The position numbers and the translations under genes are program-made. Under the pieces are notes generated by a model. The model searched no databases, was not told where the DNA came from, and saw nothing but the letters and a program-made list of their open reading frames with translations. A stretch of DNA of 35,500 nucleotides from Candidatus Nanopelagicales bacterium (GTDB lineage: Bacteria; Actinomycetota; Actinomycetes; S36-B12; UBA5976), in NCBI GenBank assembly GCA_030157865.1, contig JAOATY010000032.1:1-35500 (forward strand). Reading direction: 5' to 3'. This document shows positions 25,062 to 33,733 of the stretch, in pieces. Each line of letters begins with the position of its first letter. Positions within the stretch are counted from its first letter, which is position 1.

Positions 25062-25098
25062 AAAGAAAATCCCGAACCTAAATCAATCGGTTCGGGAT
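25062..25098 (-). terminator. Terminator after the class III aminotransferase
   Basis: ATCCCGAACC (25069-25078) and GGTTCGGGAT (25089-25098) form a perfect 10-bp stem with a 10-nt loop. Read on the minus strand it is followed by TTTCTTTG, and it lies 12 nt after the aminotransferase stop. It separates that gene from purD. Confidence 0.9.
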
Positions 25099-25110
25099 AA
25101 TCCTTAAGAC

Positions 25111-26454
25111 TTACTTGCCTTCGTAGTACTTTCCTAGGCCAGCAAATACTTCATCCAGAATTGCTAGACCTTCCTTGGCTTCAGTTTCCGAAACAGTGCA
25201 AGGTGGAACAATGTGCCAACGGTTGTAGTTGGTGAATGGCATCAAGCCATGCTTCTTTGCTGACGCTACAAGCTCGCCCATTGCAGGAGATGTGCCGCCG
25301 TAAGGTGCAATCATTTCCTTGGTTTCGCGATCCTTCACAAGATCAAGCGCCCAGAAGACACCCTTGCCGCGAGCTTCACCAATGATCTTGTGACGCTCAG
25401 CAAGTTCCTTAAGTCCTGGACCAAGAATTGTTTCGCCAATATGCTTGGCGTTTTCGACAATCTTTTCTTCCTTCATGACATCGATAGTTGCCACGATTGA
25501 TGCAGCAGCAAGCGGATGTCCGGAGTACGTCAATCCACCTGGGAAAACCTGGTTGTCGAATGTTGCTGCGATTTCATCACTGATAACCACGCCGCCAACT
25601 GGAACGTAACCACTGTTTGAACCCTTAGCGAAAACAAACAAGTCAGGCTTTACGTCAAATGCATCGAACGCAAACCATTCACCGGTGCGACCAAAGCCAG
25701 CCATAACTTCATCCAGAATCAAAACAATTCCGTTGTCGGTGCAAAGCTTGCGAACGCCTTCTAAGTAACCCGGAGGTGGAATAAGAACGCCGGCAGTACC
25801 AACAACAGTTTCGATGATCAAGGCACCGATTGTGTTTGGACCTTCGTACTTAATAACTTCTGCAAGGTGAGCTAAGGCGCGCTCTGTTTCTTGCTCTTGA
25901 GTTTCTGACCAGAAGCTTGAACGGTAAAGGTGTGGACCAAAGAAGTGAACGTGACCAGCAGAGAATTCATTTGGCCAACGACGTGGGTCGCCAGTTGCGT
26001 TAATCGCTGAACCAGTGTTGCCGTGGTACGAGCGGTAGAACGAAAGTACTTTGTGCTTGCGGGTGTGAATGCGTGCCATGCGGATTGCATTCTCAACTGC
26101 ATCGGCTCCACCATTGGTGAAGAAAACTTTGTTCATGTGTGCAGGCGAAAGATCTGCAATACGCTTTGCAGCTTCGCCACGCATATCATTTGCATGCTGT
26201 GGTGCGATTGTTGTTAGCTTTCCAGCCTGGTCTTGAATTGCCTTAACAACTTTTGGATGTTGATGACCGATGTTTACGTTCACTAACTGGCTTGAGAAAT
26301 CAAGGTAGCGGTTGCCGTCGTAATCCCAAACGTATGAACCTTCACCACCCTGAATCAGCATCGGGTTTAGTGCGCCTTGCGCGCTCCAAGAATGAAATAC
26401 ATGTTGGCGGTCTAGGTCGTAAACTTCCTTGCCGCGGGCTGAATTAGCTTCCAT
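25111..26454 (-). CDS. Class III PLP-dependent aminotransferase
   Basis: 447 residues with an ATG preceded by AGGAG. The class III layout is complete: SYVWDYDGNRYLDFSSQLVN, FFTNGGADAVENAIRMAR, YHGNTGSAINATGDPRRWP, LILDEVMAGFGRTGEWFA and the PLP lysine in VFAKGSNSGYVPVGGVV. The start QHVFHSWSAQGALNPM resembles actinobacterial proteins annotated as aspartate or taurine-type aminotransferases, such as Rv3329. The amino donor is unknown; omega-amino acids or polyamines are possible. It is monocistronic, with its own terminator, inserted between GNAT/purA and purD. Confidence 0.85.
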   Translation of the reverse strand: MEANSARGKEVYDLDRQHVFHSWSAQGALNPMLIQGGEGSYVWDYDGNRYLDFSSQLVNVNIGHQHPKVVKAIQDQAGKLTTIAPQHANDMRGEAAKRIADLSPAHMNKVFFTNGGADAVENAIRMARIHTRKHKVLSFYRSYHGNTGSAINATGDPRRWPNEFSAGHVHFFGPHLYRSSFWSETQEQETERALAHLAEVIKYEGPNTIGALIIETVVGTAGVLIPPPGYLEGVRKLCTDNGIVLILDEVMAGFGRTGEWFAFDAFDVKPDLFVFAKGSNSGYVPVGGVVISDEIAATFDNQVFPGGLTYSGHPLAAASIVATIDVMKEEKIVENAKHIGETILGPGLKELAERHKIIGEARGKGVFWALDLVKDRETKEMIAPYGGTSPAMGELVASAKKHGLMPFTNYNRWHIVPPCTVSETEAKEGLAILDEVFAGLGKYYEGK

Positions 26455-26537
26455 GGTTTAGCAACTCCTCTTACCAAGTGGTCGAGTCAATGCTACGCCT
26501 GTGGCTGAGGCCTTGCGAACTCAATTGGCAAAAGCGG

Positions 26538-27299
26538 TTAGCGCTGGACTTCGAGGCTTAGGTTTGGCCAGCGGGACTCAACAATCGGAGCCGTTAGGTC
26601 AGAAAGGCGAAGTTTCTGTTGACCTTCTGCGTCAAAGTTTTCTGGATCTAGCCAGGCTACGAAAGCATCCTGAGCCACAGGCCAGTCACGATCAAGAATT
26701 GCGAACCAAGCAGTGTCGCGGTTATGTCCCTTAACCATCGTGGCTTGGCGGAACAATCCTTCGAAGGACATTCCCAAACGCATCGCGGCATTAATGGATG
26801 GTTGGTTGAGTGAATTACATTTCCATTCGTATCGACGATAGCCAAGGTCAAATACATACTTCATCATCAAGTACATGGATTCAGTAGCAATTGGCTTTTG
26901 CTGAATGACTGGTGAGTAAGTAATCCAACCAACTTCAATCGAGCTGGAAACAGGATCAACGCGCAAGAAAGACGCAACACCCACCGCTTTATTTGTTTCG
27001 CTATCGATAATCGCGTAAAAGAATGGATCGGCTTTGTGCTGCACGCCTTCAACCCAAACTCGGTATTCAGCTTCACTCTTGAATGGACCCTGTGGCATGT
27101 AAGTCCAAAGGCGACCATCAGTATCTAGTGAGTAAACCGACCATAGATCTGCGGTGTGCTTGTCTGCATCCAAAACTTCAAGGTAGCAATAGTTACCAGT
27201 TAGCGTTACGGATTCGTCAGGTAATCCTGGTCGAGTTACTTCACCAACCGGAAGTCCGATTGGATCGCCGAATTCATTCTTAACTGAACTGATTTTCAT
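26538..27299 (-). CDS. GNAT-family N-acetyltransferase (RimJ/RimL-like)
   Basis: 253 residues. The acetyltransferase domain (about residues 35-200) contains VGVASFLRVDPVSSSIEVGW, YSPVIQQKPIATESMYLMMK with the acetyl-CoA loop region degenerate, and LGYRRYEWKCNSLNQPSINA with AAMRLGMSFEGLFRQATMVKG. These closely match RimJ/RimL-type GNAT proteins that acetylate protein N-termini or small metabolites. The target is not predictable. It begins 4 nt after the purA stop and is probably cotranscribed with purA. Confidence 0.8.
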   Translation of the reverse strand: MKISSVKNEFGDPIGLPVGEVTRPGLPDESVTLTGNYCYLEVLDADKHTADLWSVYSLDTDGRLWTYMPQGPFKSEAEYRVWVEGVQHKADPFFYAIIDSETNKAVGVASFLRVDPVSSSIEVGWITYSPVIQQKPIATESMYLMMKYVFDLGYRRYEWKCNSLNQPSINAAMRLGMSFEGLFRQATMVKGHNRDTAWFAILDRDWPVAQDAFVAWLDPENFDAEGQQKLRLSDLTAPIVESRWPNLSLEVQR

Positions 27300-27303
27300 C
27301 TAA

Positions 27304-28620
<1,317 letters not shown>

Positions 28621-28624
28621 CTAG

Positions 28625-28641
28625 ATAAGGCTAGTCCTTAT
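28625..28641 (-). other. Short palindrome between DUF3151 and purA
   Basis: ATAAGG (28625-28630) and CCTTAT (28636-28641) pair around CTAGT in the 61-nt gap before purA. It could be a weak hairpin or operator. No U-tract of note follows it on the minus strand. Confidence 0.3.
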
Positions 28642-28654
28642 TTATGGTGAACTT

Positions 28655-29071
28655 TTACTCGGCTAGCACTTGAGTTGCGGCCGGGTCACAGTCGGTTAAA
28701 AACTGGGCGCATCGAGTGGCTTCTGCCGTCTCCCCGATGGATTTTGCACCTCTAGCTAGCGCGTTCAAGCAGCGCAGGAATCCACGGTTTGGCTCATGAC
28801 TCCATGGGACTGGGCCAAAACCCTTCCAGCCATTCTTGCGAAGTGAGTCAAGTCCGCGGTGGTAACCAACGCGAGCGAATGCATAGGACTCGATGATGCG
28901 CTTTTCATTCCAAGCCTGGTCAGCCAGTGCGGCCCAAGCCAAACTGCTTTCTGGAAATTCGGCAGCTACTGCTTCGGGTGATTTTCCAGCAGCGATAGCT
29001 TCTAGCGCGCGGTTGTCTGCTGGAAGAAGTGTCGGAGGTGGGCCATCAAGTAAATCTTGTCCGATTGTCAT
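28655..29071 (-). CDS. DUF3151 protein
   Basis: 138 residues matching the actinobacterial DUF3151 family. The opening GQDLLDGPPPTLLPAD and the centre YAFARVGYHRGLDSLRKNGW followed by GFGPVPWSHEPNRGFLRCL are its conserved parts. It looks like a helical, TPR-like cytosolic protein. No biochemical role is known to me; its steady position next to class II aldolase suggests a link to central carbon metabolism. The start codon overlaps the fba stop (TAATG), so translation is coupled. Confidence 0.85.
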   Translation of the reverse strand: MTIGQDLLDGPPPTLLPADNRALEAIAAGKSPEAVAAEFPESSLAWAALADQAWNEKRIIESYAFARVGYHRGLDSLRKNGWKGFGPVPWSHEPNRGFLRCLNALARGAKSIGETAEATRCAQFLTDCDPAATQVLAE

Positions 29072-30096
29072 TACTTAATACGCGTTCCGGTTGCGCGAAG
29101 ATCTTCGCAAGCTTTTACAACGCGAGCTGCCATCCCGGCTTCACCAAGTTTTCCGTATGCACGTGGGTCATACATCTTCTTGTTACCAACTTCGCCATCA
29201 ATTTTTAGCATTCCGTCGTAGTTCTTGAAAACGTGATCAACAACTGGACGGGTAAATGCATACTGAGTATCAGTATCAATGTTCATTTTGATTACACCGT
29301 AATCAAGTGACTCGCGGATTTCGGAAAGCAATGAACCTGAACCACCGTGGAAAACTAAATCAAGTGGCTTGTCCTTGGTGTTGTGCTTTGCCTGAACTGC
29401 ATCTTGAAGTTCCTTCAAGATTGAAGGTGTCAGTACTACGTTGCCTGGCTTGTAAACACCGTGCACGTTACCGAAAGTTGCAGCAACTAAATAGCGACCG
29501 CGCTCTCCAAGTCCTAGGCGTTCTGCCATTGCTAATGCATCTTCTGGGGTTGAGAACAACTTGGCATCATGTGATGCTTCGATGCCATCTTCTTCGCCAC
29601 CAACTACTCCGATTTCAATCTCAAGAATTGTTCGAGCTGCTGCGCACTTGTCCAACATTTCATCAGCGACAGCTAAGTTCTCTTTCATCGAAACTGCTGA
29701 GCCATCCCACATGTGTGATTGGAATAGTGGCTCTTGGCCAGCCTTAACGCGGTCAGCCGAAATCTGAACTAGTGGGCGCATGAAGCCATCAAGTTTTTCG
29801 GCTGGGCAGTGGTCGGTATGAAGCGCGATGTTTACGCCGTATCCCTTCGCTACTGCATGAGCGAATTCAGCAAGTGCGACTGAGCCAATGACCATATCTT
29901 TAACGCCTTGACCGGACGCGAACTCTGCGCCGCCCCAAGAAACCTGGACGATGCCATCGCTCTCAGCTTCAGCGAAACCGCGGATCGCAGCAACAATTGT
30001 TTGCGATGAAGTGCAGTTGATTGCTGGGTAAGCGAATGCGCCAGCCTTGGCGCGATCAAGCATTTCGTTGTAAATCTCTGGGCTAGCGATTGGCAT
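29071..30096 (-). CDS. fbaA: Class II fructose-bisphosphate aldolase
   Basis: 341 residues from ATG 30096, which has AGGAG 7-8 nt upstream; the longer in-frame start at 30150 lacks one. It is a zinc-dependent aldolase: FAYPAINCTSSQTIVAAIRG, the metal and catalytic segment ALHTDHCPAEKLDGF, EIGVVGGEEDGIEASHD, the zinc and phosphate loop LVFHGGSGSLLSEIRE and NIDTDTQYAFTRPV. It interconverts fructose 1,6-bisphosphate and triose phosphates in glycolysis and gluconeogenesis. It is followed by DUF3151 and purA on the same strand, and diverges from a DedA gene. Confidence 0.97.
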   Translation of the reverse strand: MPIASPEIYNEMLDRAKAGAFAYPAINCTSSQTIVAAIRGFAEAESDGIVQVSWGGAEFASGQGVKDMVIGSVALAEFAHAVAKGYGVNIALHTDHCPAEKLDGFMRPLVQISADRVKAGQEPLFQSHMWDGSAVSMKENLAVADEMLDKCAAARTILEIEIGVVGGEEDGIEASHDAKLFSTPEDALAMAERLGLGERGRYLVAATFGNVHGVYKPGNVVLTPSILKELQDAVQAKHNTKDKPLDLVFHGGSGSLLSEIRESLDYGVIKMNIDTDTQYAFTRPVVDHVFKNYDGMLKIDGEVGNKKMYDPRAYGKLGEAGMAARVVKACEDLRATGTRIK

Positions 30097-30169
30097 TTGG
30101 CAGACTCCTGGAATCAATAATTCTGTGGGCTTGGGCTTGCCGCTGCCCACGTTCTTATTGTGTCACGGG

Positions 30170-30175
30170 TACAGT
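30170..30175 (+). promoter_or_regulatory. -10 element of dedA (leaderless)
   Basis: TACAGT lies 6 nt before GTG 30182 and 3 nt before ATG 30179, with no ribosome site between. A TSS at 30182 would give a leaderless GTG start. Confidence 0.4.
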
Positions 30176-30178
30176 CAT

Positions 30179-30838
30179 ATGGTGATTGCAACTACCCCAT
30201 TCGAATTCGCAACATCAATTCAAGCGGCAGGGTTTCTCGACCCTGAAGGTTTGCTAAAGCCTTTTGGCAGTCTGGCACTTGTAGTTGCTTGTGGGATTTT
30301 GTTGATTGAATGTGCTCTTCTTATCGGACTTGTACTCCCAGGTGACTCACTGCTCTTTATTGTGGGAATTCTGCTGGCAACTGGATTCATATCAACACCG
30401 GTTTGGGTAGCAATCATTGCCATGTCTGTATCTGCCATTTTGGGTAACTTGCTTGGCTATTGGACCGGTGCGAAATTGGGGCCGAAGCTATTCAATAAAC
30501 CTGATTCACGCATCTTCAAACAAGAGTATGTAGTTGTTACTCAAAACTTCTTTGAGAAGCATGGCCCACGCGCAATCGTTCTGGCTCGATTTGTTCCAGT
30601 CGTGCGGCCAGTAATCACCAGCATGGCAGGTGTAGCGCGAATGAACTTCCGCGTTTACGCGACTTACAGCACTATCGGTGGAATTCTTTGGGTTGTCAGT
30701 CTTACTCTTGCCGGATACTTCTTCGGTGGAATTCCATTTGTTGCTGACAACATCGAACTAGTCACAATTGGAATTGTTGGTTTGAGTTTGATTCCAGTAA
30801 TTCTTGAAGTTCTAAAGCAGCGAAAGCATAAGTCTTAA
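30179..30838 (+). CDS. DedA/VTT-family membrane protein
   Basis: 219 residues from ATG 30179; GTG 30182 is almost equivalent and 30125 is too far upstream. About five membrane-associated segments are present. The family motif is complete: IECALLIGLVLPGDSLLFIVG, GNLLGYWTGAKLG, FEKHGPRAIVLARFVPVVRP and MAGVARMNFRVYATYSTIGG. DedA proteins are flippase-like VTT-domain proteins linked to polyprenyl phosphate or phospholipid recycling and membrane homeostasis. It diverges from fba, like Rv0364 beside Rv0363c. Confidence 0.88.
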   Translation: MVIATTPFEFATSIQAAGFLDPEGLLKPFGSLALVVACGILLIECALLIGLVLPGDSLLFIVGILLATGFISTPVWVAIIAMSVSAILGNLLGYWTGAKLGPKLFNKPDSRIFKQEYVVVTQNFFEKHGPRAIVLARFVPVVRPVITSMAGVARMNFRVYATYSTIGGILWVVSLTLAGYFFGGIPFVADNIELVTIGIVGLSLIPVILEVLKQRKHKS

Positions 30839-30854
30839 TTAAAGACTTTTAATT
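30831..30854 (+). terminator. Possible terminator of dedA
   Basis: AGTCTT (30831-30836) and AAGACT (30842-30847) pair around AATTA, followed by TTTAATT. The hairpin includes the dedA stop codon and lies in the 24-nt gap before the convergent pyrE. Confidence 0.4.
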
Positions 30855-30862
30855 CTGAATTA

Positions 30863-31396
30863 CTACAGACCCAAATCAGGCAAGTTGTAGGCGTAAAGAT
30901 ACTGAAGACCTGCGGCCTCAACTGCAGGTGCAGCGGCGCGCTCCACAATTACTGCGACTGCAACAACTTCTGCTCCCGCTTCACGTAGCGCTTCAACGGC
31001 AGTTAAGACTGAGCCACCTGTTGTGCTGGTGTCTTCGACGGCAAGAACTCGCTTACCTTTTACATCAGGGCCTTCGATGCGTCGTTGTAGACCATGAGCC
31101 TTTTCAGCTTTGCGAACCACGAAGGCATCTAATTTGCGGCCCTGCGCAGCAGCAGCGTGAAGCATTGCAGTTGCAACCGGATCTGCGCCAAGCGTTAATC
31201 CTCCGACTGCATCGAATTCCAAATCTTTTGTCAGTTCCAACATGACGCGACCGATGATCGGCGCAGCTTCTGAGTCAAGCGTTACTCGTCTTAGATCAAC
31301 GTAGTAATCCGCTTCTTTGCCACTGGAAAGAATCACCTTGCCGTGGACAACTGCTTTATCAATAATTTGCTGACGTAACTCATCGCGATCTGACAT
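30863..31396 (-). CDS. pyrE: Orotate phosphoribosyltransferase
   Basis: 177 residues from ATG 31396; ATG 31402 is 2 codons longer. The PRPP-binding motif KRVLAVEDTSTTGGSVLTAVEAL is intact, and GKVILSSGKEADYYVDLRRV and VGGLTLGADPVATAMLHAAA are PyrE-typical. It makes OMP from orotate and PRPP in pyrimidine synthesis. The promoter -35 TTCAAA (31425-31430) and -10 TAGGCT (31403-31408) are 16 bp apart; the start codon falls 6 nt after the -10, so this gene may be leaderless. No other pyr genes are in the window. Confidence 0.93.
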   Translation of the reverse strand: MSDRDELRQQIIDKAVVHGKVILSSGKEADYYVDLRRVTLDSEAAPIIGRVMLELTKDLEFDAVGGLTLGADPVATAMLHAAAAQGRKLDAFVVRKAEKAHGLQRRIEGPDVKGKRVLAVEDTSTTGGSVLTAVEALREAGAEVVAVAVIVERAAAPAVEAAGLQYLYAYNLPDLGL

Positions 31397-31402
31397 GTCC
31401 AT

Positions 31403-31430
31403 AGCCTATTTCTATACATTCATTTTTGAA
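31403..31430 (-). promoter_or_regulatory. pyrE promoter
   Basis: TTCAAA (31425-31430), a 16-bp spacer and TAGGCT (31403-31408). The -10 ends 6 nt before ATG 31396, so the transcript should start at or next to the start codon. Confidence 0.5.
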
Positions 31431-31442
31431 GGGGCGACCTGG

Positions 31443-31482
31443 AAATAACAAAAGGACCCGAGAAAATCTCGAGTCCTTTTGT
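31443..31482 (-). terminator. Terminator of the cold-shock gene
   Basis: An inverted repeat at 31448-31482 (ACAAAAGGAC with CGAGA, pairing with TCTCG and GTCCTTTTGT) has one mismatch. On the minus strand it ends CCTTTTGTTATTT. It lies 14 nt after the csp stop. Confidence 0.88.
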
Positions 31483-31496
31483 ATAAGGTGTTGGTC

Positions 31497-31697
31497 TTAA
31501 ACCGGGCGTACGTGCTCTGCCTGAGGACCCTTTGGGCCTTCGCCGATTTCGAACTCAACTCGCTGATCCTGTTCCAGGGTCTTGAATCCATCAACCTCAA
31601 TAGCTGAGTAATGAAGGAATACATCGCGATCAGTGCCATCAACTTCTACGAAGCCATAGCCCTTTTCCTGGTTGAACCACTTGACTGTGCCTAACAT
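31497..31697 (-). CDS. csp: Cold-shock domain protein
   Basis: 66 residues from ATG 31697, after a GA-rich stretch (AAAAGAG). The cold-shock fold is complete: [19 protein letters not shown] contains RNP1 (KGYGFV) and DVFLHYSAI is RNP2. It ends QAEHVRPV. It binds single-stranded RNA/DNA as an RNA chaperone. A longer in-frame start at 31778 would add an unlikely N-terminus. The 5' untranslated leader is about 107 nt, a property of cspA-type mRNAs whose leader folds in response to cold. Own promoter and terminator, so monocistronic. Confidence 0.93.
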   Translation of the reverse strand: MLGTVKWFNQEKGYGFVEVDGTDRDVFLHYSAIEVDGFKTLEQDQRVEFEIGEGPKGPQAEHVRPV

Positions 31698-31810
31698 GGC
31701 ATCTCTTTTCTTAATGGGTCGAAGCGACGTTTGCCGCTCCGGGTCTTGCTCCCTGCCCACCAAGGTGAGAGTTCGCATCGTGCTCGCGAATCTTTGTCTT
31801 CGAGTCTTAC

Positions 31811-31839
31811 TCTCTAACGAAAAGCTTGCCTTCGACCAA
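31811..31839 (-). promoter_or_regulatory. csp promoter
   Basis: -35 TTGGTC (31834-31839), a 17-bp spacer and -10 TAGAGA (31811-31816) on the minus strand. The transcript would start near 31804, leaving a leader of about 107 nt that contains inverted repeats such as TTCGC...GCGAA. Confidence 0.6.
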
Positions 31840-31885
31840 AATTAACTCTACGGCACATAAGCACAAGGTATTCGCCACTTTGTTC

Positions 31886-31911
31886 AAAAACGCCGATAAC
31901 TATCAGTTTTT
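31886..31911 (-). terminator. Terminator of the thrC-moaD operon
   Basis: On the minus strand AAAAACTGATA and TATCGGCGTTTTT form an imperfect hairpin ending in a T-run, 30 nt after the MoaD-like stop codon. A second 7-bp stem (31922-31928 with 31946-31952) overlaps the end of that gene. Confidence 0.5.
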
Positions 31912-31940
31912 ACCTCGATGGGCAGGCGAAGAATCGACCT

Positions 31941-32225
31941 TTATCCGCCTGCAACAGCAGGGACAATCGAGACGGTTACGCCAGCCGCAGTCGGGGTATT
32001 TAGTCCGTCAAGGAAACGAACATCGTCATCGTTTACATAAACGTTTACAAAGCGTCGCAATTCGCCAGTATCGGAAATGACTCGCTGCAAGATTCCAGGT
32101 GCCATTGCTTCTAGTGCATCTAGCACGCCCTGCAAAGTTTCTGGGTTTGGCTCAACTTCAACAGTTGATTGATCGGACACATAGGCCCGAAGGATTGTTG
32201 GGATTCGGACAGTAACGCTCATCAT
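31941..32225 (-). CDS. MoaD/ThiS-like ubiquitin-fold sulfur carrier protein
   Basis: 94 residues ending VPAVAGG; the C-terminal Gly-Gly (residues 93-94) is the attachment site in MoaD, ThiS and CysO. The start MMSVTVRIPTILRAYV and the middle VNVYVNDDDVRFLDG match this small beta-grasp family. ATG 32225 overlaps the thrC stop by 4 nt; the next ATG at 32222 is equally possible. In many actinobacteria the same protein follows threonine synthase, and CysO-type carriers donate sulfur for cysteine synthesis. No activating E1-like enzyme is in the window. The role is inferred from fold and context. Confidence 0.8.
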   Translation of the reverse strand: MMSVTVRIPTILRAYVSDQSTVEVEPNPETLQGVLDALEAMAPGILQRVISDTGELRRFVNVYVNDDDVRFLDGLNTPTAAGVTVSIVPAVAGG

Positions 32226-33490
32226 GCACCTTCAATAACTTTTGCAACGGATTCGACATTTGGAGAAATTGTTGCTGAGAAGCCGTTTCCGGTTGCAACA
32301 GCATCAAGTGTTTTTAGGCCTTCACCGGTGTTAACGATCACGGTTTCAGCAGTTGGATCTAGCAGTCCTTCGGCAAGTAACTTGCGAGTTACTGCAACAG
32401 TTACTCCACCTGAAGTTTCACCAAAGATTCCTTCGCATTCAGCGAGCAGGCGGATACCTTCGATTACTTCGGCATCAGTCACATCGCCAACTGCGCCGTT
32501 AGTGCGACGTACTGCATCCAATGCATAAGGTCCATCGGCTGGATTACCAATCGCTAGTGACTTTGCAATGGTGTCTGGCTTAACCGGTCGGACAACATCG
32601 TTACCTTGTGACCAAGCTGTTGAAACTGGATTGCAACCAGTAGCTTGCGCGCCAAATACTCGCCATGGACGATCTTCAACCAAACCAAGTTGAACGAACT
32701 CACGCCAGCCTTTATCAACCTTGGTTAGCAATGCGCCAGATGCAACTGGAATCACAACCTGGTCTGGAAGTCTCCAACCAAGTTGTTCGGCGATTTCATA
32801 GCCAACAGTTTTGGAACCTTCGGCGTAGTAAGGACGAAGGTTTACGTTTACGAATCCCCAGTTTGATGAAACTTCTTCACCGATCAATTCGCCGCAAAGA
32901 CGGTTAACGTCGTCGTAGTTTCCTTCGATACCAATAACGTGACCGTTGTAAGCGGCGGTTGCTTGGATCTTGTGCTGTTCCAAATTCGAAGGAACTAAAA
33001 CAACTGACTTTTGTCCAGCACGGGCAGCAGCAGCCGCAACCGCGTGCGCAAGGTTTCCGGTCGATGCGCAAGCCAAAGTATTGAAACCAAGTTGAATGCC
33101 AGCGCTTTGTGCCACGGCAACAACGCGATCCTTGAATGAGTGAGTTGGATTACCACTGTCATCTTTAACCCAAAGCGTTCCAGTAATGCCCAAAGCTTTT
33201 GCCAAGTTGTCAGCGCGATGAAGGCGAGTCATACCTGGAGCCAAGTTCCGGGACTCGGCTATGTTTGCCGGCACTGGGAGCAAAGGCGCATAACGCCACA
33301 AAGAGAACGGACCCGATTGGATCTGTTCTCTAGTTACTGTTCCAAATTCATATGCCACTTCAAGCGGGCCAAAGCATTCCCAACAGGAATAGTCCGCGCC
33401 AAGTTTTGCATGAGCGCCGCAAGCGCGACAGACAAGATGAGTTGCTGCGCCAAAAGGTGCAGTTTCGATTCTTTCGAGTGTTACAGACAT
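32222..33490 (-). CDS. thrC: Threonine synthase
   Basis: 422 residues. The N-terminus has a zinc-ribbon-like part with C21-x-x-C24 and C36-x-x-C39; the PLP lysine is K120 in SGNPTHSFKDRVVAVA. ACASTGNLAHAVAAAAARAG, FGETSGGVTVAV and VIVNTGEGLKTLDAV complete the type II PLP fold. It converts O-phosphohomoserine to threonine. A SAM-I riboswitch precedes the gene, ending only 18 nt before ATG 33490. A weak GAAAGG ribosome site lies between them. It is coupled to the MoaD-like protein. Control by SAM makes sense because homoserine is shared between threonine and methionine/SAM. Confidence 0.94.
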   Translation of the reverse strand: MSVTLERIETAPFGAATHLVCRACGAHAKLGADYSCWECFGPLEVAYEFGTVTREQIQSGPFSLWRYAPLLPVPANIAESRNLAPGMTRLHRADNLAKALGITGTLWVKDDSGNPTHSFKDRVVAVAQSAGIQLGFNTLACASTGNLAHAVAAAAARAGQKSVVLVPSNLEQHKIQATAAYNGHVIGIEGNYDDVNRLCGELIGEEVSSNWGFVNVNLRPYYAEGSKTVGYEIAEQLGWRLPDQVVIPVASGALLTKVDKGWREFVQLGLVEDRPWRVFGAQATGCNPVSTAWSQGNDVVRPVKPDTIAKSLAIGNPADGPYALDAVRRTNGAVGDVTDAEVIEGIRLLAECEGIFGETSGGVTVAVTRKLLAEGLLDPTAETVIVNTGEGLKTLDAVATGNGFSATISPNVESVAKVIEGA

Positions 33491-33508
33491 TGAGCTGGAA
33501 GCCTTTCG

Positions 33509-33630
33509 TCATCTGTACCAAAAACAGCGAACTGTCTTCAGTCGGAATTGGCACCGTGTCGCAAGGCCTTAACGGTTCTGCGGTGGTTGCCGGGGCTTCA
33601 ACGGGCCGTTCCCTCTGCCCCTCTGGATGA
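33509..33630 (-). ncRNA. SAM-I (S-box) riboswitch aptamer upstream of thrC
   Basis: The minus strand has the S-box layout. P1 TCATC (33626-33630) pairs with GATGA (33509-33513), then AGAGGGGCAGAGGGA-acGGCCC, the hallmark UGAAGCCCCGGCAACC, and CGGTGCCAATTCC. ACCGT and ACGGT form P3, and a UUCG-capped GAAGACAG/CTGTTTTT stem forms P4. These features exceed chance. Aptamer ends 18 nt before the thrC start, so translation control by direct ribosome occlusion is likely; there is no room for a separate expression platform. Confidence 0.88.
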
Positions 33631-33671
33631 GGTGTATTTAGTTTTTGGAGCGTTTCCGCGTCCGTGGAAAA

Positions 33672-33699
33672 ACTGTACCAGTGTGCGGAGAAAAAGCAA
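33672..33699 (-). promoter_or_regulatory. thrC promoter
   Basis: -35 TTGCTT (33694-33699), 16-bp spacer, and -10 TACAGT (33672-33677) with an upstream TGG that makes an extended -10. The transcript would start near 33665, leaving about 175 nt of leader containing the SAM aptamer. Confidence 0.55.
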
Positions 33700-33705
33700 T
33701 CTCGA

Positions 33706-33722
33706 GTATCAACTGCTGATAC
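33706..33722. other. Palindrome at the end of the LytR_C operon
   Basis: GTATCA (33706-33711) and TGATAC (33717-33722) pair around ACTGC. It may be a short terminator for the upstream gene (a minus-strand TTTTT follows about 10 nt later) or an operator next to the thrC -35. Confidence 0.3.
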
Positions 33723-33733
33723 CGGGCTAACAA

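Noticed and set aside
30097-30150. Extended fba start at 30150
   Set aside because: Overlaps the divergent dedA promoter region and has no ribosome site. ATG 30096 is preceded by AGGAG and fits aldolase length.
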